Below, in pieces: positions 36,008-50,151 of a DNA stretch of 64,000 nt (position 1 is the stretch's first letter; each line of letters opens with the position of its first letter). The notes beneath the pieces are model-generated. The model saw nothing but the letters and a program-made list of their open reading frames with translations. It ran no database searches and had not been told where the DNA came from. Origin of the DNA: Patiria miniata. Its lineage: Eukaryota; Echinodermata; Asteroidea; Valvatida; Asterinidae. The DNA lies in NCBI RefSeq assembly GCF_015706575.1, contig NW_024037053.1, positions 2,790,001 to 2,854,000 on the forward strand, written 5' to 3'. The translations under genes and the position numbers were made by a program.

Positions 36008-37319
36008 TAGAAACACAGAGCTTAAAAACCAAAAACAGTTTACGTGGGTGGATCATTGTTGGGAATAAAAGGGATCTTCTTCTCAAGGGATATAGAGGGT
36101 CTGGCTAGCTGCACTGTTCACAACAGTCTAGGTCTCCGAGAAAAGACATTATTGGAGACCTGGGAAAAAGCTTCAAAAAAGAGTCTCCAAAATCTCTCAC
36201 AACAGAGGGTACTCAAGCCAGAAAGGACGAAAGGACTTTCAGGATCAACTGGCTATTGAGGGGCGACAAAGGAACAGAGAACTTTTATGGCCGGCTCTCG
36301 ATCTGCCTTCTGAATGGGAAAACGTACAATTATAGCATGATCAGGAAGAGAGATAGAAGATTGGAAGGGTAGCCAAGGCTTTGTACTTTTTCTAAAAGGG
36401 GAAATGATGGGTTACGACCGTTCTAGACGCCTAGCTACTACCGTGCCGAAGTCAATTTCATGAGACTTTTCGTTAATTCAGCACGACGATAGCTCAGCGG
36501 TTTAAACGATCTGGCTTTGTGAATTGAGTTCGGCATGGCATCATTCTTTGGCTCGACAGGGCTGCCGCGTTATCATCATTCCGAATGGCAGTGGCACAGC
36601 ACTGTTCTATTAAACATGTGCCATTGCTGTGTCAAAACCACTTCAATTTGAAGTTGGGCCAAACCATTTTTCACAGAAACACAGACTTTTTCGTAGGATC
36701 TCGCACCACACAGACCAGCAGTGAATAGTTTCTACCTAGTATACGCAGTCTCATTATCTCAATCGATAGTGATAAATATTGACAAAAACCTATGAGAGGT
36801 TATAAAACAGCGATCCACATCGTCGTCGATGATTCAGAGTGTGTCAAACATGCGGCGCGTCATTGCAATCCATTGATTGCGTATGTCCTCGAAAAAAAAA
36901 GGACATCAACATGCATCATTAAATTCAATGCTGCCGGCTAGCCTAATTGACTGAAACTAACGCCACATAATCGCAACGGTACACGAAGGTCAATGTGAAA
37001 GAGTGGGCAGGAACGAGCCATTAAATATTTATTTATTTATCTATTTATTTTTTGAGGGGGTGGGGACGACATTTGGACAATAGTTGTGTACAAATGATAA
37101 AAATGGGTAAATTTAGGGTCCGTATGACATGTTTCCTGTTCCATTGTAATTCGCAGTATCAGTAAGAATGACTTTATGGAATAAAAATATTTGTTGGGTA
37201 GGTAGTTTGCTATTCATAATCACTCTTGGAGGATGACTACATTAAGGAGTGCATCAGAATTATAAAATCATACATGTCAAATGTAACAGGGACAGGAAAA
37301 TTATGTGGACCCCAAATTT
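36008..37319. other. Stretch with a possible degraded open frame
   Basis: An ATG-less open frame runs 36109-36372 (+), described under findings. The rest holds nothing recognisable. Confidence 0.25.
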
Positions 37320-37598
37320 CTTGTTATTATTATTTTTTTCTGGGAATGAAACCAAGGATTCCTCAAAAGCGCCCAAGGCACTGTAGCTCGCAAGCGTAAA
37401 GAAACCTGTAGAGAGGAGACAATGAGAAGAAATTACAGTTCTCGAGGTGGGAGGAAAACTCAAGAAGAATATTCTGGGGAAAACCCACAGAGTCAGGCAG
37501 GGACTGAAAACCCAATCCACATGTTGGCCCAGGCGAGATTCGAACCCGGGTCACGGAGGTGGAAGGCGAGGAAAGTACCACTATGCCAACCTGACCCA
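37320..37598 (-). mobile_element. tRNA-derived SINE of a second family
   Basis: On the minus strand the head reads GGCATAGTGGTACTTTCCTC with B-box GGGTTCGAATCTC. The body contains TGGGTTTTCAGTCCCTGCCT and TTTTCCTCCCACCTC, then an (AAT)n-type tail at 37320-37340. Confidence 0.85.
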
Positions 37599-37803
37599 TA
37601 TAGAAACTGGTTTTACTGTCAACCAAAAGGAACAAAATGAATTGTTACAGATGGAGGGGGAAGCAAACATAACATGATCACACTACTTTAGAGAAAACAG
37701 AGTAAAGAGAAGACAAACATCCAAACCATTCTTACATTTTCACAGATCACAGTGTAGACCGTTTCTGAATAGACGCTAGCTACATGTAGCACAGATATGT
37801 AAA

Positions 37804-38081
37804 AGTAGTAAAGTAAAGTCTGTCCCGAGCCAATGTGGCTCATCAGGCCGGCGTTTATCTCCGGTTTCAGTAGCATGAAACGACTGAGAATATTTCTAAT
37901 CCCCCTGGATGGGATGCTAGTCCATCGCAGGTTACTCCCCAGCTAATGCCGGTACCCATTTATACTCCTGGGTGGAGAGGGGCAAGTGGGGGTGAAGTGG
38001 CTTGCCCAAGGACACAATATATGACCCGGACCCTCTGATCATGAGTCACGAACCCTAACCACTAGGCCACACACTCCCCCT
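37804..38081 (-). mobile_element. tRNA-derived SINE family A, copy 4, with target duplication
   Basis: Minus-strand copy from GTGTGGCCTAGTGGTTAGGG to GACAGACTTTACTTTA, lacking the B-box region. It is flanked by perfect 15-bp duplications GCACAGATATGTAAA at 37789-37803 and 38082-38096. Confidence 0.93.
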
Positions 38082-38096
38082 GCACAGATATGTAAA

Positions 38097-41000
38097 CAGA
38101 CAAGTTTCTGTCAGGATTTTCCCCAACATCATCCTTCATCATGACAAACCTACACACTTGCTGAATTAACAATTTATGGGTTTACATCTACTTGTTCAAG
38201 CTCTATCCATCACAGTGAACCCATAATACATCACCCAGCACAAGCAATTGAACGAAGAACGGCCTCTCGATGATCAAAGTACGTGTATGATAACTTCAAT
38301 CTATGATCAAATTAAGTTTCATCAAACACACATGTAGTTCGCGACCATTTAATTTCCTTCGTAGGGATGTTTGCCGACTAAACCAACTTTGATCTTAATG
38401 GATGAGAACGATTACTGGTCTGCGATCGTTGGATGACTCAACCTACGACCAATTTACAATGCGTCGTATTCTCCGTACAGCTTGCAAAAATCTGTATTTA
38501 AAGGCGAGGTCATTTCTGCATTTTTATCCGTTTGAAGCAACAAAATGCTCCAAATCTAAAGATGGGTGCTTGACAACTAACCTGATGAAGTTTCAGCTCG
38601 GTGAATGCTGTTCATTCTGAGAAAACAATGTTTTAGGATCTCAATTTGAATTCAAATGTTGCAGAGTCATGTTTCAAATAACGCCCAAAGATCAGCGTCC
38701 GGGACACATTCTCATTCAGCCGATTGCAGCTACCGGTACGCGATGTCATGCACAGAACCAACGAATAGTAACAACCGCGCGCTCATGCGAGTTGTGTCAA
38801 CGCTTGCGTGTGCATTGTGTCAACGCTAGCGCGCACACGTTCACAGATTCACCGAATTACAAAATAACTGCTAAAGGAAATTTCTAAAAATGCGTCACTT
38901 GACACATCTTTGGAAATTGCCTTCCTTTATTGCTTTCTTCAAAATGACAGCTTGACAGAAAGAATAATTTCGCAGGGAGTTTAGTGCCATTACTATCTTT
39001 AAACCAAGTAAGCTTTTCGACAATGATTTTGTCAGTTTTTGGATAGCTGCAAATGATCTACTCTACCTTTAAACCTTCCTCCCACCAAATAAATTATCCC
39101 CCACTTCATTGCATTCCCGTCCTATCTGCTCTGAGCAATTCCCAAAATGCGACGACGTCCCAACGGGGGAGGATAAAAGTACTCGAGAGATGACGTTAGC
39201 GTTGCCATGCCAACGTGATGCAATTGCAGTGTCTCGATTCTGTTCCAGGGCACACGGAAAACACAACACGTCGAATCTGTTCGTGATTGTGTTCTGTTGA
39301 CCAGTGCGGTGACTAATCACAGCGTCTGCTTTGCTGGAAATTGTGCCAAAAATAAGAGAAACATAACAACTGACTTTTGCTATTTGCCCAACAGTATTGG
39401 TTGGCAAGATGAGGACCAACGCAAAGAAAGAAAGATCTCAGTTTTAGAATGTAATCACATCCAAAAAACGAGAAAAAAAAAACACATTGAAAGGCCATGT
39501 GCAATCTTTTACAAAAAAAAGGACGTGAATTGTTTTTTCTAAAATTTAAGCATGGCACAAACCAACAGAAAGTACACTTTATGTTAAAATATTTACTAAT
39601 AAACAAAACTGCATTCCTGCCTAATTCTAACACAAAAAAGGCCTGAAATACAATAACTGAAATGACTGCAAAATGAAAATGAAATATAAAATATCAAAAA
39701 GTCTGGAGATTATACTGTTCATGTTTTAAATGTGTAGTACATGTTTATGTGTACACGTGTACATGTACATGTACATAATGCCAGATGGCTATGTGGCGAC
39801 ATTTACATAATTTATTCGCAATGTAGTTAGTCATGGTGTGCCGCTCAGCTTAAATGCTGGGATTAGAGATGAGGTCATTCACACGGGACAATGTACATCT
39901 GGGTCCAATTTCTCGCTTACTGTTAGCGAAAAAGTCCAGCTTACTAAAGCAGAAAATGTGTGCTTATGGTAAGCGTATTTCATGGGTTAATTAGCGAGGA
40001 ATTTTGGTTTCCGTGCTTGCGTACATCCCGTAACTAAGGATTTGTGCTTCAAGGCTTAGCACAGAATTTGTCTGCTAGCACGGTTAGCACCAAATGGTGA
40101 TCGTAAGCGCAGAATTCTAAATATATGCTAAACATTTACGAATTAACCGCAAAGTCACATCCTTAGTACATTGTAGCTAAAGAAATCCTGAAAAATATCA
40201 AAACTCATGGTAGAGGAAACCATAGACAAGCACATTTTCAACGATGCTGTAAAATGTCTCCGACGGTAATATTAATGCAACATCAGGAGCTAATCACAAA
40301 CAGGATACAATGAAGTCATTACAGAACCCCCCTCCCCCAACCCCAACCACCATCGCCCCCCCCCCCAAAAATAATAAATAAAAATAGAATAAATATGTAG
40401 AGTAGAATATGTCCAAACCAAGTGTTAACACTTGCGCTGCACTTTCGTTTAAATTAATGCGAGTTTCCGTCGCCAAACTGTGGCAGATGGTTCTATAAAT
40501 TTGCAATCCGTCTAAAGCCTCGGCCATCATGACACATACATTGAATACATGTATACGAACAACTGTATTGATTAACACTAACAGTAAGATACACGCGCAC
40601 CCCATCACGCATACTGCATTAGTAGGCCCACACATCCCCTGCCCTCGATCCATACAGAGGATGCATAAACAACATCCACCTTGTTTCCGAAATCAGGCCC
40701 CATGTATGGGCCTCGAGACACATTCAAATACAGCGAGGGATGTCGTAGACCCACATTTATGGTTTTGGGCAACAGCGTTGTTCGGAGGCTCGCGTTCCTT
40801 CTAAAAATAGCTTGAGGCCCCGCCCCAGCGCCGCAACTTGAGCTGAGCAATCACGTCCTGTGTACACATGCGCATACATGCGCGCAGATACGTCAGTTCT
40901 TGTTTTGACTCGCATCCAACCTGGTAGGATGACGCACATTTCTCACAATGCCCCCTCAACCTGGGTTTTTACTAGAAAGCTTAACGTTCTATGAAATGAA

Positions 41001-41673
41001 CTTCTCTGAAACAATACAACTTATCTGAGCATTTTTAGGGTAAGGATTTCTCAGAAATTGGTTTTCAATTCTTGTCACTTCATATAGTGATGCACATTTC
41101 GAAGATTTCCCCGAAGCATTTTTCGTTTCCAACGTTTTGCAAAATGGGCTTCTTAGAAATGTTACAACACATTTGTGGCAATTTGTTTTACAGTAAGGGA
41201 ATGGTTTTTAATTTTTACATACATGTATTAAAAATAATTTTAAAAAGTTTAAAGAGAAACAATGAAATGAATTTATCAAATAAACTTATTTTCTAAACCT
41301 TATATTTATCAGCAATATAAGGTTGAATCCAGAAATATAACAAAATTCTAATATTTTTGTGCATATCAAATGGAAAAATACGCTTATGATAAAAACCAAA
41401 AACAAGTCAAAGAAATCAATATTAATACATGTCATCCGGGCCATAAATCCCCCTAAGCCATTTACGTTAAGCTCTTTGTTTTGTCGATGGTTATTCAACA
41501 AAATCATGCTTCCGGCTATTATGTAGCACCGGCCTCGGATAATCACAAACTCACAGTTTAATTCTATTTCTTTGAACCCAAACAACTCTCAAATATCAAG
41601 GGTTAAACGTGCTGAACAACAAGTGTGCTCAATTAAATTACAGTAGGCAATAAACTTATGAGCTCTAGGACAG
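38097..41673. other. Gene-free stretch
   Basis: No supportable gene. 39897-40150 shows repeated TGCTTAGC/GCTAGCAC-type phrases, with weak similarity to 46815-46930, and may be an old repeat. Confidence 0.25.
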
Positions 41674-42741
41674 GGTGGCCACACAAAAAAAACAGAATGG
41701 CGTATTTCCACTACCCTTAGACTCAAACAACCTATACAAATGCATGGGGAATTCTGTTAAAAGACAAATGATACCAAGATCGCCCGATTCGGTCAAGTAG
41801 TTTTTGTTCTAGAGCCTATTTGTGAAACAAAGACGGGAGTATGATTTTGTCCCGATGAAGTACTAAACTGCGCCTATCTTAATTGGATAGAGGGAATAAT
41901 TGTTACTTTAATAAACCATTGCTATAACGTCACACTATTGTTAAAAGTGTGGATTTGGAAATACAAATCTGTTACAATGGTCACAAAGTGTGGATTCGGA
42001 ATGACAAATCTTTTAGTAAAGTGTGGATTCGGAATTACGAATCCAAACTTTGAACATGTCGGATAATTGTTCTCCTTAATGAGCATTGATAGGACCGTCT
42101 GCGTGAAATCTTTCCTTCTGAAATTACCAATGCATCTTCGCTGTCAGGCTCCGCCGTCAATGCAAAACCTACTTTGAGTCAGAAAGAAATCGTCGTCTAG
42201 TACATAGTGAACTATTCACGTTGAAGAAAGGAGCCTACACACAAAATGACTTGGTTGTACGGGTGTAGTGATACACGTGCTAAACACGCCACAAGGCTTG
42301 ATTACTTATAAGAGCCTCGAAAAACTCCCATGTAAATTACCCCAATGGCCATGACTCGACACGAGATATGCAAGTCTTTTCATCTCCACTCAATGAACTG
42401 TTCATGACAATTCTTCTTTTGACGCAATGATTTTAAGTCGAAGAATACACGAGAAAGTGTGGATTCTTAATTTACGAATTCACTCAGCGCTTCGCGCCTC
42501 GTGAATTCTTAAATTACGAATCCACACTTTCTTGTGTATTCTCCTTAACGTAATAAGACCCAGATGCTGATATGAAAGATGTATGCTTCACAAAATAGGC
42601 TCTGCCACAAAAACTACTGGACCAAATCGGGAGATCTTGGTATCATATTTCTTCTAAAAAGATTCTCCATCCCTTGGTACAGGTGAATTGCGTTTCAAGG
42701 TAGTGGAAGTATGCCGTTCCATTGTTTTTGGGGGGGCCACC
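41674..42741. mobile_element. 1.07-kb fold-back element
   Basis: Ends GGTGGCC / GGCCACC. The arms share TTTCCACTACC, GATACCAAGATC(G/T)CCCGATT and AAACTAC/GTAGTTTTTGT...GAGCCTATTTTGTGAA in inverted order. A nested hairpin sits at 42448-42546 (GAAAGTGTGGATTC / GAATCCACACTTTC). Non-coding. Confidence 0.82.
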
Positions 42742-43388
42742 AAGTATAGACTGCCTCTTTTCAACCCCCGCATGCCAACTGAAATTACAGAAAAATTACT
42801 ATTTTAAGAATTTCATTGTTTTCAGGGAACTCTACCCTACATAATTATCCACATTTATTCATGTATTTGTAGTTGAGTTCATGCTGCAAACCAAACGTTT
42901 TTCAATAAACGCTTTCTGAAAATAGTTGACCTGCCAAAAAGTGTCCAATTTTATTATGAATTGAACTATCAAATCTAAAATGTCCTACTTCTCAGCAAGT
43001 CTCTCTCGATCCCTTCCAATTTGCTGAACGAAATACAACACAGACACATAATGACAAACTTTGGTGTGGAAATTTGATGTTTGTCTTATTTTATTTAATT
43101 ATTTATTTATTGATTGATTGATTTTAAAACTCCTTCAAAGAAATTCAATCCATCACCCTTTGTAACAGATCGTGAGGTAGTGACTCCAAAGGCCATCATT
43201 GGGAAAATACTCCTTTTTTTGACATTTAGATAAGGGGCTTCAACTTCCCACGCAGTGAACTGTTGATTTGGTGATCGCATTACCTGCGCCGATCCTATCT
43301 GTCTGATCCACGGATTTGGCCGCGACAGAACCGACAGTTTTCAAGCGGGTATACTTAGCTGGATGCATGTCAGAGATGACGTGGCTCT

Positions 43389-43440
43389 CAGTGGCGTAGC
43401 CAGGGTTCTCATCCTGGGGGGGGGGGGGGGGCGAGTGGAG
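43389..43440. mobile_element. hAT-like MITE end
   Basis: CAGTGGCGTAGCCAGG followed by a poly-G tract. This is the same terminal type as the complete element at 63285. The other end was not located. Confidence 0.4.
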
Positions 43441-43762
43441 GGGTGAATGTTACAGTGGAGGTGCGCCCAAATTTATTCATGCTCAGAAGTAGACTTCTTT
43501 TTTTTTCACTAGACACCCAGCCTCCGTAAAATCAAATAGTGGATGGGGAGGGGAGCATCTTTAAATGGGAACGCTGTTCAAAACTGAATTCATAGTCATT
43601 AATTGTCATAGGTATCGCTATACGCGTACCATGGGACGCTGAAATAAAAAGACAATCGCGAAAAACATGGTTTTCGCCACAAAAATATATTAACAATGTG
43701 AAATAAGGCACTTTATGATGAACCCGCTAATCATGGTTTTGTGATTTTATCAGATTGCCAAA

Positions 43763-43967
43763 TGTGATGCGATCAAGCTAAATGAGTCATTTGTCGTTCC
43801 CGGTCAAATTTTTTTTTATTACAAATTTGAAAAGAGCACAATCTCAGCATTAATGCTGTGAAAACCGCATGCTGATACCATCTTTAGTTCAAAAATTATG
43901 GAAGTCAGAACACCAAGAGATGTGATGAAGTGAATGATGACGACTCATGTAGCTTGATCGCATCACA
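43763..43967. mobile_element. MITE family B, copy 2
   Basis: TGTGATGCGATCAAGCTAAA ... GCTTGATCGCATCACA ends. The interior is the reverse complement of the 4473 copy (AGCACAATCTCAGCATTA). Confidence 0.85.
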
Positions 43968-44074
43968 AATTTCTAGTTGGGGGGGGGGGGGTTACTTTTT
44001 TATGGGGGCGTGAACAAGGCTTTTGATGGTTTTGTTGGCACATGTAGGGAACGTCCTTGCAAGGGATTCATAGC

Positions 44075-44405
44075 ACTTTGGCAATTTCAACAAGGCCAGC
44101 CCAGCAGTCAAAATAAATCAGGTGACTGTTTTTAACAGTTGAGTGCTCCCTGCCATTATAGAGCAGGATTGACTGGCTGTGACTGTTATGTAACCTGATA
44201 TACCGGTAGCTATGCTTTGACTGTAGGAGACTGATAAGCCAGCTGTGCCTACCAGTCACCTGCTTTTGTCTGTTGATGGAATTTGACTGTCACAGTGCCT
44301 TCAAGAAATATGATCTGACTATTGGTGACTAGCCTGTGTAAAAGGCAAGGCAGGGGAACAGGATTTTAATTTTTGAGTGTCTGTGACTGATCAAACAAAA
44401 TGAGG
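44075..44405 (+). repeat. Dispersed repeat family F, copy 2
   Basis: Fullest copy of the family: TAAGCCAGCTGTGCCTACCA, GTCTGTTGATGGAATTTGAC and GGTGACTAGCCTGTGT. Confidence 0.75.
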
Positions 44406-44971
44406 GTTAAATTCATGTGTAATACTAATGACAGATTAATTATCAAAGCCTCTACACTTACGAATACAAATTACCGACATCAAATCATAGACTCCAACAT
44501 ACAGGAAAAGACTACTCCGTCATAGTGCCTTTCTTGTACATGTGAAGTGCACGAATGCACAGGAACAGGCCAGGGCTTGACATTTCAAAGCCTTGCCATC
44601 ATTTACTAAAACTCTAGATCGTCTACACGAACACAGGAACTAATGGGCGTCATCAATTACGCTTAATGTGCGTCTAGTGAACTTGCCAACACCAGGAGAC
44701 AACTGCAATTGTTTGAGATGAGGGGTGGGGCATAAAGTCCTTTAAAGGGGGAGTGTTCTGCATGAACAAGGGTGGATCCAGAACCAAATTTTCGGGGGGG
44801 GGGGGGCTCGAGTATTTCAAAAAGGGGAAAGAAATTAAGTATACAGTATCGCGCGCTATTTTCAAATTGTAATTTTACAACTAAAAGATATGTGTAGCTC
44901 TCTGAATGGCCTCTTTCTATCCCTCAAAAGAAGTACCACTTATTAGAAACAACAGCCCCAAAATTGAAAAT

Positions 44972-45277
44972 TGTGGGGCGCTGCACCCAATGGATATGGT
45001 GTTCAACTTGTGTGCCGTGGTACATGGGTTCGAACCCTGACAGGGAACATGGTGCTTGTATTCTTGGGCAAGGCACTTTACTACAATTGCTTCTCTCCAC
45101 CCAGGAGTATAAATGGGTACCTGTGAAGGTGGAGCCCAAATTGCACAGATCTCGAGCTGCTGCAGAAAAACAATCTCATTCCTAATGAACAGGGATAATA
45201 ATATTTGTGATGCGCATTGGATCATATTCATATGGAATTTGCGTAATATAAATGTATAAATTATTATTATTATTATG
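44972..45277 (+). mobile_element. SINE with ATT tail
   Basis: tRNA-like head with B-box GGGTTCGAACCC, central TTGGGCAAGGCACTTTACTA and CCACCCAGGAGTATAAATGG shared with family A, a different 3' part, and an (ATT)n tail ending about 45277. Confidence 0.85.
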
Positions 45278-48200
45278 TTTATATGAAGCTGAGGTCAGGT
45301 TCAAGTCTGTTTTTCCCAACCAGGATTGAATGAGAATTTTTTTCAGTACAAATTGCTGCTGCAAAGCCGGTACCTCAAGATGAGCCTTATTTCTTGAGAA
45401 GCAACATCCCTCCATTTGCAATATGTAGCGATGAGCTGTGCATTATGAATGTATTTCCCGGTTTGCATCGACTGTGAATTTTTCAGCAAATTTTGTTTAC
45501 TTACAACATGTACAATCCCACAAAAGATCTCATTCTCAGAAGCTGACGGACATGTATGCTTAACACTGCACATGAATACCCAGCATTACAAGACTTTCCA
45601 CAATGTTTTCCAAATTCTCAATGGCATTCACGGCAAGTCAAACACGCGGAAAGCAGTTGAATATAGATTGCATTCTTGATGAACATGTCGGTAAGTCACG
45701 CATCGGTCAAGGCCGTTCATTATTCCTGATACGTGTGTGATATGAACGTGAATGAATTCCAATTAACCCGATCGCAAGGTTTTCATTGAAGTATTTCTCA
45801 TGCATCTTGCGTCAACTCCAAAATTCGCGGGTTAGAAATACATTACTGTGAGTCAATCAGCATTAAAAATTATCGGCCCAATCTTTCCTTTCAAAAATCT
45901 GCACAAGAGCTTGCGCCTTTGTCGAACAAACTACCTATGCATTTCTGGGAACGATCATTGTACCTAAATTTTTCATCCATTTCCTTCCGACGCACTGTCT
46001 CACTATGGAACCCTTCCCTGTATTCCGTGTCCCTTCCCCCTCCCCTGATTATAATCTGCCCAGCATCTTTCTATTTGAAGTACCAGTAATTGTTCTTGTT
46101 TTTCACAGATTTCCTTTTCTATCTCTTCTTTGTGTAGCCCTAACCTTGAGTTGCCCTAAAATAGGCCTTAATTGTGGTGGGAGACTCTCTTTCAAAAAAT
46201 AATTACTTACGTATAAAATAGAGGCTCATATATTTCTGTCTACACTTAAATGTATGAATACATATATACATCCTATATCCATCAAAGATGCACAAAATGA
46301 GCCAGATTGAGAACGGCTAGACGTAAAGTGTATATTCAGGTTCTTGTTTGCCTATGCGCATCCCAGGATGCACCATGCAGCTCGCACCTAATGTATCAAC
46401 ACACTTGGGCCGGCGTGCGGGATCAATAAGACGCGATCAATGCAACGGCGGAAACACCACGCAGGGATCTTCGCGCGGATCCCGCCATCATGACTATTTT
46501 AAAGCCGGACCTCAACTACCCGTGAACCACGTCGGGGCCTTAATTGCATGGTTCTTCTTACCATAATGCAAAGAATATTCACTTTAATACAAAAGCAGAA
46601 AGTTTCCAGTTGCTATTGCAGGATATTCCAAAAGGGGATGGTTTTAGGTTTAAAGTCTAAGATTTGTCAATGGCTCGAGCCATTATCCCTGTCCAGGCCC
46701 CTCGCCGGTTTTAAACAAACTTGTTTAAAACTGGGGAAGCACATATCTATTCCCTTTTTAACATTGTTCAGTTGGACAGGGGGGGGGGGGGGATAAATCT
46801 TCCCTTGAATTATGCGCCAATGCTTAGCATATTTCACGTGTTAGCGAAGAATTTGTACGTGTGTGCAGGTATGTCTTGCAATTGAGAATTCTGTGCTTAT
46901 AGCGTTCACACAGAATTTCTGTTGGAAAGAAAAACCACCTATGCAAAAGGCCCCCATGTCATAACCTGAAATACCCCATGTAATATATAATCCCACACAA
47001 GCCACCACACAAATGCTCTCCTTTATGTCCGGGGCAAACAGCAAAATGGAAAGTTTTTCTTTCCTTGACTGATGAGCTTGTGAATCCAATATAACTGCAA
47101 CCCTGATAACTGCATCTATGGTATTGAAATTTCAAAAACGAAAGATGAATGAAACTTTTCTCTTTTTTTTTCTCCCCTCAACAAAAGGTACCGTTAAAAA
47201 TATAAACCGTAGCTACAACAGCAGCTTTCTTTGAAATTCGTGAACAATAATAGTACACAAGAAGTACTCATGCATGCCATCGCTGAAATCACCAAGTGAA
47301 AGCTGTATGAAAAGACGGTAGAGTAGTCTACTGACTGCAGTGAATTTCTCTATTCAATACGTGTACCTTAATTTTCTAAACCGCTTGAATACTATACATA
47401 CGTGTACAAATGAAATACCGCATGTTAGATATGCACGTAGGCTTTTTAGAAATGCACGCACACATGTGTACCTTTTCTGTTCCGACCCACATTTATTTCG
47501 GGGGGGGGGGGGGGAGGGAGGGGTGTTACTTTTTCAGCAGTATCCTATACAATAACGGTATTAGCTTATTATGTTGGCTGCCTAATGAATCAATGTCATT
47601 TAATTATGCACTCACCTGTTTATTTCCAATTTAAAATTATATGTGAACTAATTCTTTTTCTCTATTTTGACTAAAAACTATTAAAAACCATGTATACATG
47701 TATGACTTCAAAAAAATACAAGCCCGAATAAAATATTTTTCAGAAAATATCTCCCCCCCCCCCCCCGAAAAAAAATTAATTATTTAAAAAAAACCCTTGA
47801 AATTAAATTAAGAACCGCTCTGTTAGGATGTAATTCTAGGGAATATCGCCTGCAATGAAAACCACTTATACCTGTCAGCCATGCAAAAAGGCATAAATAC
47901 AGTGCAAAACCGAAACACTTCAAAATGTTCCAACCCTGCAAGAAAGTACGCAGCAACTATGATAAAATTTTGAGAGGTAGGGGTAAAGTCTAGCAAATTG
48001 GTGGGGGGGGGGGGGGGATAGACTACAGTATTAATCTAGCAATTGAAGGAAGCAATTTATTGGAAAGGTATTTGCACAATTTTTGACAGATTTGATCAGC
48101 AGCACTCTCTGCCGTCAACTTTAAGCGTTTCTATTTTTGTCGAAATGAAAAATTATGGCCAGAAACAAACAACATCTGGTGTATCGCAGAGTGCTCCAAC

Positions 48201-50151
48201 CTTTATCACACTGTCCCGGTCGACGGACTGTTTATAGCTAATTAGCAGAAACCTAAATTAATGGCTCCATCGTGTCATTTATAATTCAACACAATTACAA
48301 GCGTGCACAAAGCAAGTACATGTACACGCCCACGTTTAATCCCTCATATTTTGTCAAACCCTAATTTTCTTTTTTATAATGCACACTCCATTTCGTTAAG
48401 GGGGGAAATAAACGAGTTGTCTGCTCAACTGTCAAATTTCTGAAGCCTCCTTTTGATCTTTCCTATCCCCGCCAGCAAATTACAGACATTTTTCCCCCTC
48501 TTTTTAGGTCAAGTGAAATTAAACTGTTCGGAATTCGCGCATGATTGGAACGGGAAATTATACTCCCCAATCGCCAGATCATTTTTTTTTCTTGTTTCTT
48601 TGGCATATTTTTGGTGGAGGAAGTGAGAATCTTTCTTTCAGCATTTCCTGCTTGATATTTTCTTAATTCTTCCACGTCATTTGCGAAATCCATCGCTTCA
48701 CCGATTTCCACCTACCCCTCCATTATCTTAAAGGGACAACCCATTTTTCCCTTTCAATTCTGTATCGCAAAGAAATAAACGACAATTTTTACACAAATAT
48801 TGCCAACTGCACATAATACAAAACCCACAATCTAATTACCGCCTACATGTAGTCTATTCTTACAGCACATTGCTTATTGAATTATCTTAATCCCTAAATA
48901 TGCAAATAAGTCTTGTAAAAACTTTAAAAATTACATTTCAGGAATTACATTGACAGGAATACTGACCTAAAACTCATAAAAATTTACCACCACTTTCCCC
49001 CCCCCAAAAAAAATCATGTGTTCCAGAATGTAATCTTACAAAACAAATATTTGATCTGAATTTTTTTCATTTTAGGACTTTCTGCTCCCATTAAAGAGCC
49101 ATGCAATAAAATTTGTTTAAGTGCATTTGTGTGTCCCATTTAACCTTATTTTCAATTTTCAATTTTGCCATTTTGATGGGTATTCTGGTGCCTTTTTGGT
49201 ATTTATGTGAATGCCTATCTCCATATTCATGAGCAAAATTGTGATGTTATTTCTGGCAAAAACCTCAATGTTACAGTTATTTCAGCACGAAAAGTTGCTA
49301 GAATTTTGGATATTTATTGCTCTAGTAATTCTTTGGTGATTCGTTGTTGTGTCAGTACATGGCAGTATAAGCCAATGAGCAAACTTTCTCAATTATCTTT
49401 TTAATGAGCAAAGTTTAGGTTCACAATTTGAACAGAAAACACCCAAACTGAATGGTGTCTTCCTGAAATGACATCACAGCAACAGCGCCCGCAGTTGTCC
49501 GGAAAAGCATGGACAATTTTAAATGTTAAGAAGCGCACTTTTCAATAAAATTAACCAAAAATGGAATGTCAAACAGTTTTCATCCATTCAAGCGGGGTAG
49601 AAAGTTCCTAGGAAAAAATTCATCGCATGGACCCCTTAAACTCGGTGGAGATGACGAGACAGATATCCTACAGCAGCGTGCTTATTACTAGCATTATTAA
49701 TCAAAGCAAGACTGAGCAGCGCAGTGAATCCTTCTAACACTCGGCCTGCCGTCCACCCACACACTGCTGGCTGGGCTGGGTGATAGGCCTGGGATCTCAT
49801 GTCAAAATCAAAAGATAGGCTCGGGATCGATTTGCCTGTTTATTTCGACTGTTTTAAACAACGGAAGGAACAAACCTCTCAACTATCCATACACTGTTAC
49901 CTCCTGATTTATAATCCCAATTCTTTTCAAAATCTGTCTTTGATTATTTGAATTCTTACCAGGAACATGCAAATATTATTTGGACTTTGTTTCACGCATG
50001 CTGGCATGTATGTACATGTACATGTAGCTGCTATTATGCAGTGCACATATATTACCCGTTGTTATCTAAAATTTACGGTACACGTACCGTACATGTACCG
50101 TAAATTTTTATTTGTGTAGAGAATATGAATTTTTTGGTTTAGGTGATTAAA
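45278..50151. other. Gene-free stretch rich in poly-G/poly-C tracts
   Basis: G or C homopolymers at 46780, 47501, 47754 and 48003. No gene recognised. Confidence 0.25.

Noticed and set aside
36485-36545. GATAGCTCAGCGGTTTAAACG resembling a tRNA A-box
   Set aside because: No B-box at the right distance and no other copy found in the window.
37260-37677. Several overlapping open frames around 37260-37677
   Set aside because: They fall within a tRNA-derived SINE on the minus strand.
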